NCBI GenBank assembly: GCA_028280415.1
Contig: JANQLV010000060.1
Span: forward strand, 1-64,000
Length of the DNA: 64,000 nucleotides
Source: Saprospiraceae bacterium
GTDB taxonomy: Bacteria > Bacteroidota > Bacteroidia > Chitinophagales > Saprospiraceae
Reading direction: 5' to 3'
The notes beneath the pieces were generated by a model. It saw only the letters and a program-made list of their open reading frames with translations. It did no database searches and was not told the DNA's origin. Made by a program: the position numbers and the translations under genes. Of the stretch, positions 1-9,236 are shown one piece after another; the first letter of the stretch is position 1; every line of letters starts with the position of its first letter.

Positions 1-414
1 ACTAAAATCAAATTCCAGAACCTCCCAGGTCATCGCCATAGTTGTGGTCGCTTCTGTCTCTACACTTATCGTCGCATTGCCCGCATCCTCCGCTTTTAAT
101 CGTATCGGCGTTCCTGCATCAGGGGACCAGACCCGTACCGTCATCTTCGTATTGCCTGAGGTAAAGGGAACTGCACTCGCCAGTCCCGCATCGCCCATCG
201 TCGTACCGGCCCATAATTCTGCCATATCCGTTTTGATCGCCTGACCCACCATATTCGTCGCATCTGTAGGATCTACCACTATCGATGACATATTGCCGCC
301 AAAGTCTGTTAAATCATAATTCGTATTCACATCATCAAAGGTGATCGGAAGATTTATTTGTGAATATCCTGTTGTAAAAAACAGCAGGAATAGAAATAAA
401 GTAGATATTTTCAT
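1..414 (-). CDS. Secreted carbohydrate-locus protein, partial (C-terminus beyond window)
   Basis: The reading frame is open from an ATG at 414 to the left edge of the window, so only the first 138 residues are visible. Residues 1-19 form a signal peptide ending in GYSQ. The rest is a beta-rich domain containing WSPDAGTP and ending in a W-x-x-L-x-F-D-F stretch. It resembles each of the two modules of the type IX cargo protein at 7891-9216 (compare WSPAAGKT there), so it is probably the same kind of extracellular glycan-binding protein. It lies 50 bp downstream of the GH3 gene in the same direction and is probably the last visible member of that operon. A type IX C-terminal domain would lie off the window and cannot be checked. 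Confidence 0.75.
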   Translation of the reverse strand, partial: MKISTLFLFLLFFTTGYSQINLPITFDDVNTNYDLTDFGGNMSSIVVDPTDATNMVGQAIKTDMAELWAGTTMGDAGLASAVPFTSGNTKMTVRVWSPDAGTPIRLKAEDAGNATISVETEATTTMAMTWEVLEFDFS

Positions 415-464
415 ACAATATTATTTAGTCGTTAAAAAATAGTTTATTTGTTTTTAAATATTAT

Positions 465-2369
465 TCAGTCCTGATTAGAGTATTGCAGTCCATAACCATA
501 GGGAAATAAGGGTTCATAATTTTCATCTCCTCTAAGAAAATTCTCTCCCTCTTTTTTTTGCCAGGTAAAAGAAAGTTTGCCTTGAAAGTCATAATCCCCA
601 AATAAGACATCTGCTATTCCCTGGCCTTCTGAACCTGGTAACCAGGCAGCAACAAAGGCAGTAGATGCTGCCAGTTCTTTTTCAATAATTAATGTCCTTC
701 CACTCACCAGTACCACTACGGCCGGAATACCCTGGTCGGTGATATTTTTTATAGCGATTAAATCCTCGGGATGTAGTTCATTGAGTGTAAGTGAACGACC
801 ATAGGGCGAAAGGACTTTGAGCAAGCCTTTGATATATGATCCCATTTCAACGATTGTATTATCACCCGAACGGATATCTCCCATCCCTTCAGCATAAGGG
901 GTTTCCCCAATCACAACTATCCCGACATCATGTTTTGCACTATCTGCTGCCCGGCCATCAATGCTAAGTGTAGCATTCGGCGCAACAGCCTGAATTCCCT
1001 GCCATATTGAAGTCCCTCCGACTATGGAGCCTTTTTGCACACCGACTTCTCCCCCATAAGTGGATGAAGCGTTTTCCTCTGAAACCCTTTTTACAATCGA
1101 ATCATTATCCGAAACACCTTGCCAGGCAATCGTAAATCCTCCGCACTGATGTCCACAATCATTCGCATTTTTTCCGGCTACAATAATTCGGGCAGTCTTA
1201 TTTAGAGGCAGGATATTATTTTCATTTTTTAATAAAACCAAAGATTTACGCACTGCTTCGCGCGCTACCTCCCGATGTTCTTTTGAACCAAAACTATCAT
1301 GGTTAGACCAAAATCTTTCAGCAGGCCTTGGCCTTTCAAAAAGACCATATTTTATTTTTACAAAGAGTATCCTACGAACGGCATCATCAATACGTTCCAT
1401 AGGTACACGACCATTTCGAACATGTACAAGGAGGTGTTCAATGAACGTTTTCCATTTCTCCGAAACCATAAACATGTCAATTCCTGCATTGACCCCCATC
1501 GCTATTGTTTTAGAATAATCCTCATCGAGATAATCAATGCCATCCCAGTCAGAAATGATAAAACCTTCAAAGCCCAATTCATCTTTCAAAATATCCGTCA
1601 ACAGATATTTATGGCCATGACATTTATCTCCATTCCAGCTATTAAATGAAGCCATTACTGTCAATACTCCCTCCGCAAGAGCAGGGTAATAAGGCGAAAT
1701 ATGCAAGCGTGTCAATTCATCTTCTGATATCCGTGTATCTCCCTGATCAATTCCATAGGTCGTACCCCCATCGCCAACCCAATGTTTGACACAAGCAATC
1801 ACTGCATCCCTTCCCAGGTTGTTTTGCAAACCCTTGACAAACCTACCGGCATAGGCTTTTACGATTTCGGGGTCTTCAGAATAGCTTTCATAAGTTCGAC
1901 CCCATTGATTATTCCGGGCTACTGCAAGTGTAGGAGCAAAGGTCCATTCCACTCCCGTTGCCAGAATTTCACGGGCCGTCACTTTCGCAATTTTTTCTAA
2001 TAGCACCGGATCATTGGCTGCTCCCAGGCCGATATTATGTGGAAAGATAGTAGCTCCCAGTACATTGTTATGACCATGAATAGCATCAACGCCATAAATA
2101 ATCGGAATACTCAAATGCTTTTCATCAGACTCTACAGAGGCTGCCCAATAAGCATCATTCATCGCGACCCAATCACCTGGAGTATTGCTTCCGGGACAGG
2201 AACCACCCCCACTCAATACAGAGCCTATATGGTATCGCTTGACCTCTTCGGGACTAATAGACATACGCTCTGTTTGAGTCATTTGCCCTACTTTTTGTTC
2301 CAAGGTCATTTGACTTAAAATGGCTTCTACTTTTTGTTCAATTCCCTGTATGGTATTGGTTTTTTCCAT
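465..2369 (-). CDS. GH3 beta-glucan exohydrolase / beta-glucosidase
   Basis: A 634-residue glycoside hydrolase family 3 enzyme. The N-terminal TIM barrel carries KHWVGDGGT (195-203) and the nucleophile Asp274 in SDWDG. The second domain has IGETPYAEGMGD (487-498), whose Glu489 matches the acid/base of barley ExoI-type beta-D-glucan exohydrolases. There is no C-terminal fibronectin-like domain, unlike the second GH3 at 5308-7524. No signal peptide is visible, so it probably works in the cytoplasm on imported beta-gluco-oligosaccharides, releasing glucose. It sits 23 bp after a GH16 gene in a four- to five-gene leftward operon. The family is certain; laminari-oligosaccharide as substrate is inferred from the neighbours. 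Confidence 0.93.
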   Translation of the reverse strand: MEKTNTIQGIEQKVEAILSQMTLEQKVGQMTQTERMSISPEEVKRYHIGSVLSGGGSCPGSNTPGDWVAMNDAYWAASVESDEKHLSIPIIYGVDAIHGHNNVLGATIFPHNIGLGAANDPVLLEKIAKVTAREILATGVEWTFAPTLAVARNNQWGRTYESYSEDPEIVKAYAGRFVKGLQNNLGRDAVIACVKHWVGDGGTTYGIDQGDTRISEDELTRLHISPYYPALAEGVLTVMASFNSWNGDKCHGHKYLLTDILKDELGFEGFIISDWDGIDYLDEDYSKTIAMGVNAGIDMFMVSEKWKTFIEHLLVHVRNGRVPMERIDDAVRRILFVKIKYGLFERPRPAERFWSNHDSFGSKEHREVAREAVRKSLVLLKNENNILPLNKTARIIVAGKNANDCGHQCGGFTIAWQGVSDNDSIVKRVSEENASSTYGGEVGVQKGSIVGGTSIWQGIQAVAPNATLSIDGRAADSAKHDVGIVVIGETPYAEGMGDIRSGDNTIVEMGSYIKGLLKVLSPYGRSLTLNELHPEDLIAIKNITDQGIPAVVVLVSGRTLIIEKELAASTAFVAAWLPGSEGQGIADVLFGDYDFQGKLSFTWQKKEGENFLRGDENYEPLFPYGYGLQYSNQD

Positions 2370-2392
2370 TTATTTTTTCTTTAAAAGATCGT

Positions 2393-3703
2393 TTATTGTC
2401 GTTCGTAAACTCTGACATAATCCACTACAAACTGTTGCGAATTCATGGTATCGTCCACACCTTTGAGACCGCCCCAGCCACCGCCCATTGCGAGGTTGAG
2501 AATAATATTTTGTGGCTTGCCAAATGGCCAGGCCAAGGCTGATGAGGTATCTTCGTAGCTGAAATACTCTATCCCATCGACAGAGGCGACAATACCTTCG
2601 GGAGTCCAGTCGACTGCATAAATGTGGTATTCGTCATTCATATTTTTCACTTCTATATTACTGGTTGGCTGATTTCCCAATTTGAAATAATAGGCTCCAC
2701 AATGAACCGAGGCATGTGCCTTTCCATCTCCAGTCGCGTCGTCCATTTCATAACCAACACTTTCTAAAATATCAATCTCCCCACAGTAGGGCCATGATAA
2801 TTCATCGACGTATTCATCGCCAAGTGTCCATCCAGCAGCCCAATTACCCCGATTGGGTGGCACTTTTGCTCTAAATTCAATTCTGCCGTATAAAAAAGTT
2901 ACTTTGCCCCGAGTAGTTAAGCGAGCAGAAGTCCATTGATGCCCCTCGTCATTTTTTCGTGCTTCGATCACCAGATTACCATTTTCCTGGCGAGCATTTT
3001 CAAGGCGATTTTCAGTATAGTATTGTAGCTCATTATTTCCCCAACCCCAATCACCAATATCAAAAGTCCATTTACTGGTATCCGGTAAACCATTGCCGTT
3101 AAATTCGTCAGACCATACTAGCTTCCATTCTTTACCATCTGTCTTTTGTGTCAGAACCTGAGGTGTCAGTTGATGCTTTTTGAGTAAAGTAAATTCCAGC
3201 CAATCTATTTTAGCGGCGCCCCCTTCTACATGAAGCTTCATTTTATGCAAACCTTTATTCAAAGGACTACCGTCTTTATAAGAAACAGTGAAATTATTAG
3301 TGGAAAGCGGGATCGTTCCAGTGATGTTATACGTGCGGTCATCTTTATTATCCGTATAATCTTCCATCCAAACCTTGGCGCCATCAGTGATCGCTGCAGC
3401 ACTTAACTTAAATTTATATCGTCCAGCTTCTGTTATATTTACTTCAAAAGCCAGCCAGGTATTTTCCTCCGGAGTTAATACATATTTATTGGCCGCTCCA
3501 TTTTCAGTGCTTACTCCTGTAGAAGTAGCCTTAAAATTTTCTGCCTCTATTCTAATAGTAACTCGTTCTGACTTCTGCGATTCCACTTTTTCTGTTTCCT
3601 TAACTTCCATAGGTGTTTCATTGCAAGCATGGCACAATAAACCAATTAGAATAAAAGAGGTGATACGGAATGGATAACTGTCCAGCATTAATTGTTTTAT
3701 CAT
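2393..3703 (-). CDS. GH16 endo-beta-glucanase (laminarinase) lipoprotein with N-terminal CBM
   Basis: 436 residues. The N-terminus has a hydrophobic segment (14-26) ending in CHAC, a plausible but non-ideal lipobox (Cys27). Residues 50-172 form a beta-sandwich of CBM6-like appearance, starting RIEAENF and ending IDWLEF. Residues 192-435 are a GH16 domain with the catalytic ExDxxE motif, GEIDILE (Glu309, Asp311, Glu314), and the FDIGDWGWGNNELQYYT hallmark of laminarinase-type GH16. It probably cuts internal beta-1,3 (or mixed) glucan bonds at the cell surface or in the periplasm. It lies 14 bp downstream of the MFS permease gene. Specificity (laminarin versus lichenan) cannot be read from the sequence. 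Confidence 0.93.
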   Translation of the reverse strand: MIKQLMLDSYPFRITSFILIGLLCHACNETPMEVKETEKVESQKSERVTIRIEAENFKATSTGVSTENGAANKYVLTPEENTWLAFEVNITEAGRYKFKLSAAAITDGAKVWMEDYTDNKDDRTYNITGTIPLSTNNFTVSYKDGSPLNKGLHKMKLHVEGGAAKIDWLEFTLLKKHQLTPQVLTQKTDGKEWKLVWSDEFNGNGLPDTSKWTFDIGDWGWGNNELQYYTENRLENARQENGNLVIEARKNDEGHQWTSARLTTRGKVTFLYGRIEFRAKVPPNRGNWAAGWTLGDEYVDELSWPYCGEIDILESVGYEMDDATGDGKAHASVHCGAYYFKLGNQPTSNIEVKNMNDEYHIYAVDWTPEGIVASVDGIEYFSYEDTSSALAWPFGKPQNIILNLAMGGGWGGLKGVDDTMNSQQFVVDYVRVYERQ

Positions 3704-3717
3704 TTTGGAGGTGATGT

Positions 3718-5274
3718 TTATTTCACTAATATTTTTTCTAATTCTTCTAAAGACTTTCCTTTCGTTTCAGGTAATTTGACAATGATAAAAAGCAGGCCCA
3801 GTATGGCGAAAACACCATAGATCAAGAAAGTAGTTGAACTACCAAAATTTTCTAGTTCCCAGGGGAAAACCAGTTGGACTAAAAAGCTGACTGCTGAATT
3901 TATAAGCCCTACAAAAGAGATGGCAAGCCCTCTGATCCAGAGTGGAAACAGCTCTGAAAAAAGTACCCACATCACCGGACCTACAGAGATAGCAAAGGAG
4001 GCTACAAAACCTAAAATACAAATCAGAATCAACCAGGAATTAATACTAACAGCCGCAGTGATTAATTCAGACTCAAAGTTTTGCACAAGCTCTTTTCCAA
4101 GCGTCTCCCGCAAAGCCGTTTTAAAGCTTACATCATCTGTATAGGTTTGCCCCGCGAATGAGGCAAGCTGGTCTTTGTTGATTTCTGCCGGAAGCGTAGC
4201 GATAGATTCATTTGTTAATGTATAGGTTGCTTCACTAAATCCGTAAGACAATAAAAACATGGTCAGGACAATTCCCGAAACACCAAAAATAAGGAGCGGC
4301 TTACGACCTATTTTATCAATCAGGAAAATAGCTAACAGCGTGAATACTAAATTGACCAGACCAACATATATAGCTTGTGAAAAAGAAGCATCCGTCCCGA
4401 TTCCCGATTGCTCAAAAATCATCGGCGCATAAAAAAAGACCGAATTGATTCCCGTAATTTGCTGAAGAACACCGATCACAATGCCAATAGTCAGCACTAA
4501 TGTCAAAGCCGGTTTAAACAGTTCCCGCAGAGGTGTTTTATTTTTCTGGCTTCCATCATTCAAACTTTCTTTTACAGAATTGATAACTTTTTGCGCTTCT
4601 TCTCGATTTGAGTTTCTAGTCATAATTCTCAAAGCCTCATCGTATTTTCCTTTCATAGCCAACCAGCGTGGACTTTTAGGAACTATAAACAAGGCAAAAA
4701 AGTAAAGAATGGCGGGTATGGCTTCGAGGCCAAGCATCCATCGCCAGTTGTATTCGTCAAATTTTAATGATTGAGCCCAGGCTGCTTCGGACTGTCCCAA
4801 TTGTAAAATCATATAATTGGTAAAAAAGGCAACGGAGATACCAATCACGATATTTAACTGGTTAAAAGAAACCATTTGTCCTCGTCTTTCAGGAGGTGCC
4901 ACTTCGGCAATATACATCGGTGCAATAATCAGCGAAGCCCCTACTCCCAAGCCTCCGATCATTCTGGCAATTACCAATAAAAGAAAGGATGGAGCAACCG
5001 CCGAGCCCAAAGCGGATACGGTATAAAGAATGGCCGCATAAGTCAATACTTTTTTCCGACCGAGTACATCGCTAATTGGCCCGGCTACCATCATAGCCAA
5101 AGTAGCCGTTAGGGTAAGCGAAGCTACCGCCCAACCCAACTCCAATTTAGTTAGATCGAATTCTATTTCAATAAATTTGTTTACTCCAGAAATCACTGAA
5201 GCATCAAAGCCCATCAAAAAGCCACCTAAGGCAACGATGAGTGCAATGAGAACGATGGAATTCTTTTTTTCCAT
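3718..5274 (-). CDS. MFS sugar:proton symporter (sugar porter family)
   Basis: 518 residues with the twelve-helix sugar porter signatures: GFDASVISG in TM1, GRKKVLTYAA in the loop after TM2, PKSPRWL after TM6, QQITGINSVFFYAP in TM7, a second GRKPLL after TM8 and PETKGKSLEEL at the C-terminus. An extra loop of about 60 residues (roughly 350-415) separates the later helices, an insertion I associate with Bacteroidota XylE-like porters. It sits in the inner membrane and should import a monosaccharide, probably glucose released by the glucanases, or a small oligosaccharide for the cytoplasmic GH3 enzymes. It is inside the GH3-MFS-GH16-GH3 operon. Substrate is inferred from context. Confidence 0.93.
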   Translation of the reverse strand: MEKKNSIVLIALIVALGGFLMGFDASVISGVNKFIEIEFDLTKLELGWAVASLTLTATLAMMVAGPISDVLGRKKVLTYAAILYTVSALGSAVAPSFLLLVIARMIGGLGVGASLIIAPMYIAEVAPPERRGQMVSFNQLNIVIGISVAFFTNYMILQLGQSEAAWAQSLKFDEYNWRWMLGLEAIPAILYFFALFIVPKSPRWLAMKGKYDEALRIMTRNSNREEAQKVINSVKESLNDGSQKNKTPLRELFKPALTLVLTIGIVIGVLQQITGINSVFFYAPMIFEQSGIGTDASFSQAIYVGLVNLVFTLLAIFLIDKIGRKPLLIFGVSGIVLTMFLLSYGFSEATYTLTNESIATLPAEINKDQLASFAGQTYTDDVSFKTALRETLGKELVQNFESELITAAVSINSWLILICILGFVASFAISVGPVMWVLFSELFPLWIRGLAISFVGLINSAVSFLVQLVFPWELENFGSSTTFLIYGVFAILGLLFIIVKLPETKGKSLEELEKILVK

Positions 5275-5307
5275 AATCTTGGTATTAGGCTTGTTTATCG
5301 TTTTGTT

Positions 5308-7524
5308 TTATTTTTTAATCCAGAAGGAGGCTTGCAAACTAGCATTGGAATCTCCGCCAACCCAGATATTAAACTGACCAGGCTCTGTCACCAAATCCAT
5401 TTTTCTATTATAAAAAGCCAAATCCTTCGTATGCAATTGGAAGGCAATTGTTTTTGTTTCTCCTACAGCTAAATGAACCTGCTGAAATCCTTTTAATTCT
5501 CTAATAGGCCGGGTGATATTTCCGACGATGTCTCGTACATACAACTGAGTAATTTCGGTGGCAGCCCTTGATCCTGTATTGGAAAGCTCCACTTTTATTT
5601 CAAGCGTTTCGCCCAGGTTTATTTGCTCTGCAGATAATTGAATATTGTGATAATGAAAAGTAGTGTAGGATAGCCCAAAACCAAAAGGATAGAGCGGTTC
5701 TAAACCGGCGTCCAAATGAAAAGAAGTATTTCCAAGTGAAGTTTGAGCAGCCCGCACGGGGATGTCATTCATAAAGGTAATGTCCTCTTCTCTGGTGGGT
5801 CTCCCCGTATTCCTTTGATTGTAGTAGATCGGAATTTGTCCAACTACTTTCGGAAAAGTAACCGGCGTTTTGCCTACAGGACTTGCTTTCCCAAATATAA
5901 GATCTGCGATAGCTGGTCCGCCCATCGTCCCGGGATGCCAGGCATAAAGTAAAGCATTGGCGTAATCCTTGGTTTCTCCAAGCGTAAGCGGTCGTCCAGC
6001 CATAATGACCAGAACCGTAGATTTTCCCAATTGGGCAATTTCTTTGAGTAATTCGTTTTGAAAACCTGGTAAATTAATGTCTGCACGGCAATGTGCTTCC
6101 CCCGAAAGAATAGCCTCTTCGCCCATAAACAAAAGCACTGTATCCGATTTCCTGGCCGCCTCCAAAGCTGCTTCAAAACCATCTCTATTTTTGGTTCTGG
6201 TCGTTTCCAGTCCTTTGGCAACATGGATATTTACCCGGTCTCCCACCATTGCCCGGATAGCTTGCAAAGGCGTTTGACACCATTCCTCTTTACCATCAAA
6301 AGTCCAGGTTCCCATCTGTTCATAGGCATCATCTGCCATGGGGCCAATAATGGCCAAGTTTTGAATATTTTCCAGCCGAAGCGGCAGCTTGTCATAATCA
6401 TTTTTCAGCAACACACAACTTTCGAGAGCTGCCTGCTTAGCGATTTGCAAAAACTCAGGATTGCCACTAACCGGGAAGTCCGCAGCTTTCGTATAAGGGT
6501 TTTCAAATAATCCTAATTCAAATTTTACCCGAAGAATATTGCGAACATATTGGTCAATTATTTTTTCTTCGATAAGTCCTTCTCTCAGTAAGGTTGCAAT
6601 ATGGCCCTGATAGCAAGTACTTACCATTTCCATATCTACCCCCGCTTGTAATGCTTCGAAAGCGGCCATTTTATTATCCTCTGCAAAACCATGTACTTTC
6701 AATTCTTTTACGGCATCCCAATCGCTGACCACAAAACCGGAAAATCCCCATTCTTCTCTCAGTACTTTTTTCAATAAAAACTCATTACCACTGGCCGGTA
6801 TACCATTGAGATCACTAAAAGCCGTCATTAAAGTAGCTACGCCCGCATCTACACAAGCTCTAAAAGGAGGTAAAACCACATTTCGCAATTCGCTTTCAGA
6901 AATGTTGACATAGGCATAATCTTTTCCGGATTCGGAATAACCATATCCGGCATAATGCTTAACACAAGCGGCAATACTATCTCCTTGAGATAATTTTTCC
7001 CCCTGAAATCCCTCCACCATTGCAGTTCCCAAAACACTTGTCAAATGAGTATCCTCTCCCAGGGTTTCCGCAATACGTCCCCAGCGAGGATCCCTCGTGA
7101 TATCAATCATGGGAGCAAAAGTCCAGTTAATTCCTTCAGAAGCAGCTTCTATAGCAGCCATTCTAGCTCCTTTTTTGATCAGTTCCGGATTCCAGCTTGC
7201 TGCCTGTCCCAAAGGAATAGGAAGCATGGTTCGGAAGCCATGAATAACATCCCGCCCAATCAGCAGAGGTATTCCCAAACGGCTTTCTTCCATGGCAATC
7301 CGCTGGATTTCATTCAGGCTTTCCAGCCCTACCTCGTTAAGAATAGAGCCCACTTTACCTTGTTGGATTGCCAGTCTCAGATTATCAGTCAGTCCACCCA
7401 TTCCTGTAACCTGAGACATTTGTCCGATCTTTTCGGATAAAGTCATTCGCTCTACCAAATCGTTTACCCGATCCAGCAGGCGATCAGTCTTTAAGTCTAT
7501 ACAGGTCTGTTCTTTCTGCTTCAT
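5308..7524 (-). CDS. GH3 beta-glucosidase, BglX-like three-domain form
   Basis: 738 residues. The GH3 N-terminal domain has RDPRWGRIAETLGED (144-158), KHYAGYGY (189-196) and the nucleophile Asp268 in SDWDAV. The GH3 C-terminal domain carries GEEAILSGEAHCRADI, and a fibronectin type III-like domain closes the protein (about 640-735), the layout of BglX. No signal peptide is present, unlike periplasmic BglX, so a cytoplasmic place is likely. It is the first gene of the leftward operon that continues through the MFS permease, GH16 and second GH3. Two GH3 enzymes of different architecture in one operon suggest division of labour between oligosaccharide linkages or lengths. Confidence 0.94.
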   Translation of the reverse strand: MKQKEQTCIDLKTDRLLDRVNDLVERMTLSEKIGQMSQVTGMGGLTDNLRLAIQQGKVGSILNEVGLESLNEIQRIAMEESRLGIPLLIGRDVIHGFRTMLPIPLGQAASWNPELIKKGARMAAIEAASEGINWTFAPMIDITRDPRWGRIAETLGEDTHLTSVLGTAMVEGFQGEKLSQGDSIAACVKHYAGYGYSESGKDYAYVNISESELRNVVLPPFRACVDAGVATLMTAFSDLNGIPASGNEFLLKKVLREEWGFSGFVVSDWDAVKELKVHGFAEDNKMAAFEALQAGVDMEMVSTCYQGHIATLLREGLIEEKIIDQYVRNILRVKFELGLFENPYTKAADFPVSGNPEFLQIAKQAALESCVLLKNDYDKLPLRLENIQNLAIIGPMADDAYEQMGTWTFDGKEEWCQTPLQAIRAMVGDRVNIHVAKGLETTRTKNRDGFEAALEAARKSDTVLLFMGEEAILSGEAHCRADINLPGFQNELLKEIAQLGKSTVLVIMAGRPLTLGETKDYANALLYAWHPGTMGGPAIADLIFGKASPVGKTPVTFPKVVGQIPIYYNQRNTGRPTREEDITFMNDIPVRAAQTSLGNTSFHLDAGLEPLYPFGFGLSYTTFHYHNIQLSAEQINLGETLEIKVELSNTGSRAATEITQLYVRDIVGNITRPIRELKGFQQVHLAVGETKTIAFQLHTKDLAFYNRKMDLVTEPGQFNIWVGGDSNASLQASFWIKK

Positions 7525-7890
7525 TTTTAAAAAATCTTTACAAAGAATCCCCAGGGTAACGAAGACTCGTTTCTGTCTTATTACCTTATTCTTTTACCCG
7601 AAAAGAGATCAGTTTTTCTAAGCTTTAAGAATAGTTCGCAAGATTAAAAACACATTCTTTTGAATGTTTTAAATAACTATCTCAGAGCGTACATAAATTT
7701 CATCCTCTAAGCTGCAAAACATCTCCTCGAACTAAGCTTCGGCTATTTTGAGCCACATAGCCTGGCTATGCAACCCAAAATAAGCCTCGGCAGGAAAACT
7801 AGTGTTTCGTTGTTAAAATGAATTTTGACTACACACTCTCAACTATTGCGAACTATTTATTTTGTGTTTATTTGTTGAGTATCTATCGGT
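7525..7890. other. 366-bp gap between two leftward operons, with a large imperfect hairpin
   Basis: No credible gene. The stretch separates the end of the 7891-9216 gene from the start of the GH3 gene at 7524 and should hold that operon's promoter. On the minus strand, ATTCTTTG (7548-7541) is an imperfect match to the TAnnTTTG box. The GATGTA tetrad found at two other promoters of the locus is absent here. A long imperfect inverted repeat occupies 7741-7786 and is listed separately. Confidence 0.5.
7741..7786. repeat. Imperfect 22-bp inverted repeat, REP-like or terminator hairpin
   Basis: The left arm (7741-7762) runs from GGCTATTTTG to CATAGCC, the right arm (7764-7786) from GGCTATG to AAATAAGCC. 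The innermost 7 bp pair perfectly and the outer part pairs with several mismatches and one bulge. It lies downstream of the leftward gene 7891-9216, where a terminator is expected, but there is no clear T-run on the minus strand. It could be a dispersed palindromic repeat. No second copy occurs in this window. Confidence 0.5.
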
Positions 7891-9216
7891 TTATCGATTC
7901 AATACAATTTTTCCGGAACCAATTTGTCCATCTACCGAAAGGGTATAGAAATACATCCCGTCAGCTAATTGACTTGCATCCCAATCCACCTGATACACAC
8001 CTGCTACCTGTTTTTCATCCAATATCTGAGTAATCATTTTACCTCTGATATCATATATGGACAGGCTGACATCGGCAGCGTTTTTTAACTCATATTGAAA
8101 ATTGGTAAACCCTTGTGTTGGATTAGGAGATGCGGTGAATGAAGTTATAGCTTCTAATTCTCTTACATTTACCGGCTCTCCGAATTGGAAGTTATCGAAG
8201 TAATATTGATCCGAAGTATTAGAATCAGGATCGAATAAAATGACAAATTTTGCAATATCCGTTGCCTCAGAAACTGAGCTGGGATCGTAAGTTAACGTTT
8301 CCCATTCGTTGCTTGTAGAAGTAGTCGCTGTCATTTCGAGAATAATATCATTGTTCTCGTTTTGTAAAGAAACAATTACATCAGTTGGCGCAGTCGGATC
8401 CCACACATCCAAATTGATTCGGTTATTAGATCCTATGGCAAGGTTGCCATCAAAAAATCCAATAATTACATCGGAGGTTTCCCCTGCATTTCTGGTATAA
8501 GTAGCAACATAATCTGATGTATTGCCATTTTGATCGGGGTTGCTTACTCTTCGGAAAGAGACACCACCATGTGAAAAAACAAAATTCACATTCTGGTTAC
8601 ATTCAAAATCATTAAAGATATTTGCATCGGGTGTAATGCCATCACAAGGATCATTTGCCAGCTCGGGTCCATTCAAGTTATCCCAATAATAAGTATCCGC
8701 ATTATTACTGTCAGGATCAAAAAGTAAAACGATTCGATCTACATTATCATTGGCAACACTGGCATCTGGTTGATTATCAAAAGTGAACGTAAGTGTTTCC
8801 CAACCCATCGCAACTGTTGTAGTCGTTAAATATACGCTATGTCTTCCCGTAGGGAAATTTCCCGGCTCTGCCAACATACTATTTTCGAGTGTAATTTGTA
8901 CGGTCTTTCCAGCTGCGGGGCTCCATACATCAATACTCATTTGTTTAGTACCTGAAAGATAATCTGATAAATCCGCCATTTGCGCATCCAGGATGATTAC
9001 ATCAAATAGCTCTGCCGCATTTCGGGTATAGCTAGCAGCTACCTGGCTGGTATTCGCACCGGCCTGATCTGGATTTTCGGTATATGGAATGAAAGAACCA
9101 CTTATAAACCCATAAGTCCCCTTGCGGATATCCTCAAAATTATCCCAAATGGTTTGAGCAGAAAGGCCTGAGGCTAAAAAGCAAAATAAGATAAAGGCTG
9201 TGTAAATTTTTTTCAT
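7891..9216 (-). CDS. Type IX-secreted two-module glycan-binding protein
   Basis: 441 residues: signal peptide 1-20 (cleavage after GLSA), two similar beta-sandwich modules (about 22-185 and 190-350), and a type IX secretion C-terminal domain (about 360-441). Both modules contain YTRNAAE/YTRNAGE, a DVW(S/D)P core, W-E-T-L-T and VLLFDPDSN/ILFDPDSN followed by YYWDN/YYFDN. The C-terminal domain shows SPNPTQGFTNFQYEL, LSIYDIRGK and GMYFYTLSVDG. Family knowledge says such proteins are exported across the outer membrane and attached to the surface or released. It follows the GH16 gene by 20 bp, so it is probably co-transcribed and helps capture or target beta-glucan. No catalytic motif is seen. Confidence 0.85.
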   Translation of the reverse strand: MKKIYTAFILFCFLASGLSAQTIWDNFEDIRKGTYGFISGSFIPYTENPDQAGANTSQVAASYTRNAAELFDVIILDAQMADLSDYLSGTKQMSIDVWSPAAGKTVQITLENSMLAEPGNFPTGRHSVYLTTTTVAMGWETLTFTFDNQPDASVANDNVDRIVLLFDPDSNNADTYYWDNLNGPELANDPCDGITPDANIFNDFECNQNVNFVFSHGGVSFRRVSNPDQNGNTSDYVATYTRNAGETSDVIIGFFDGNLAIGSNNRINLDVWDPTAPTDVIVSLQNENNDIILEMTATTSTSNEWETLTYDPSSVSEATDIAKFVILFDPDSNTSDQYYFDNFQFGEPVNVRELEAITSFTASPNPTQGFTNFQYELKNAADVSLSIYDIRGKMITQILDEKQVAGVYQVDWDASQLADGMYFYTLSVDGQIGSGKIVLNR

Positions 9217-9236
9217 AATAATATATTTTTCTAAAA

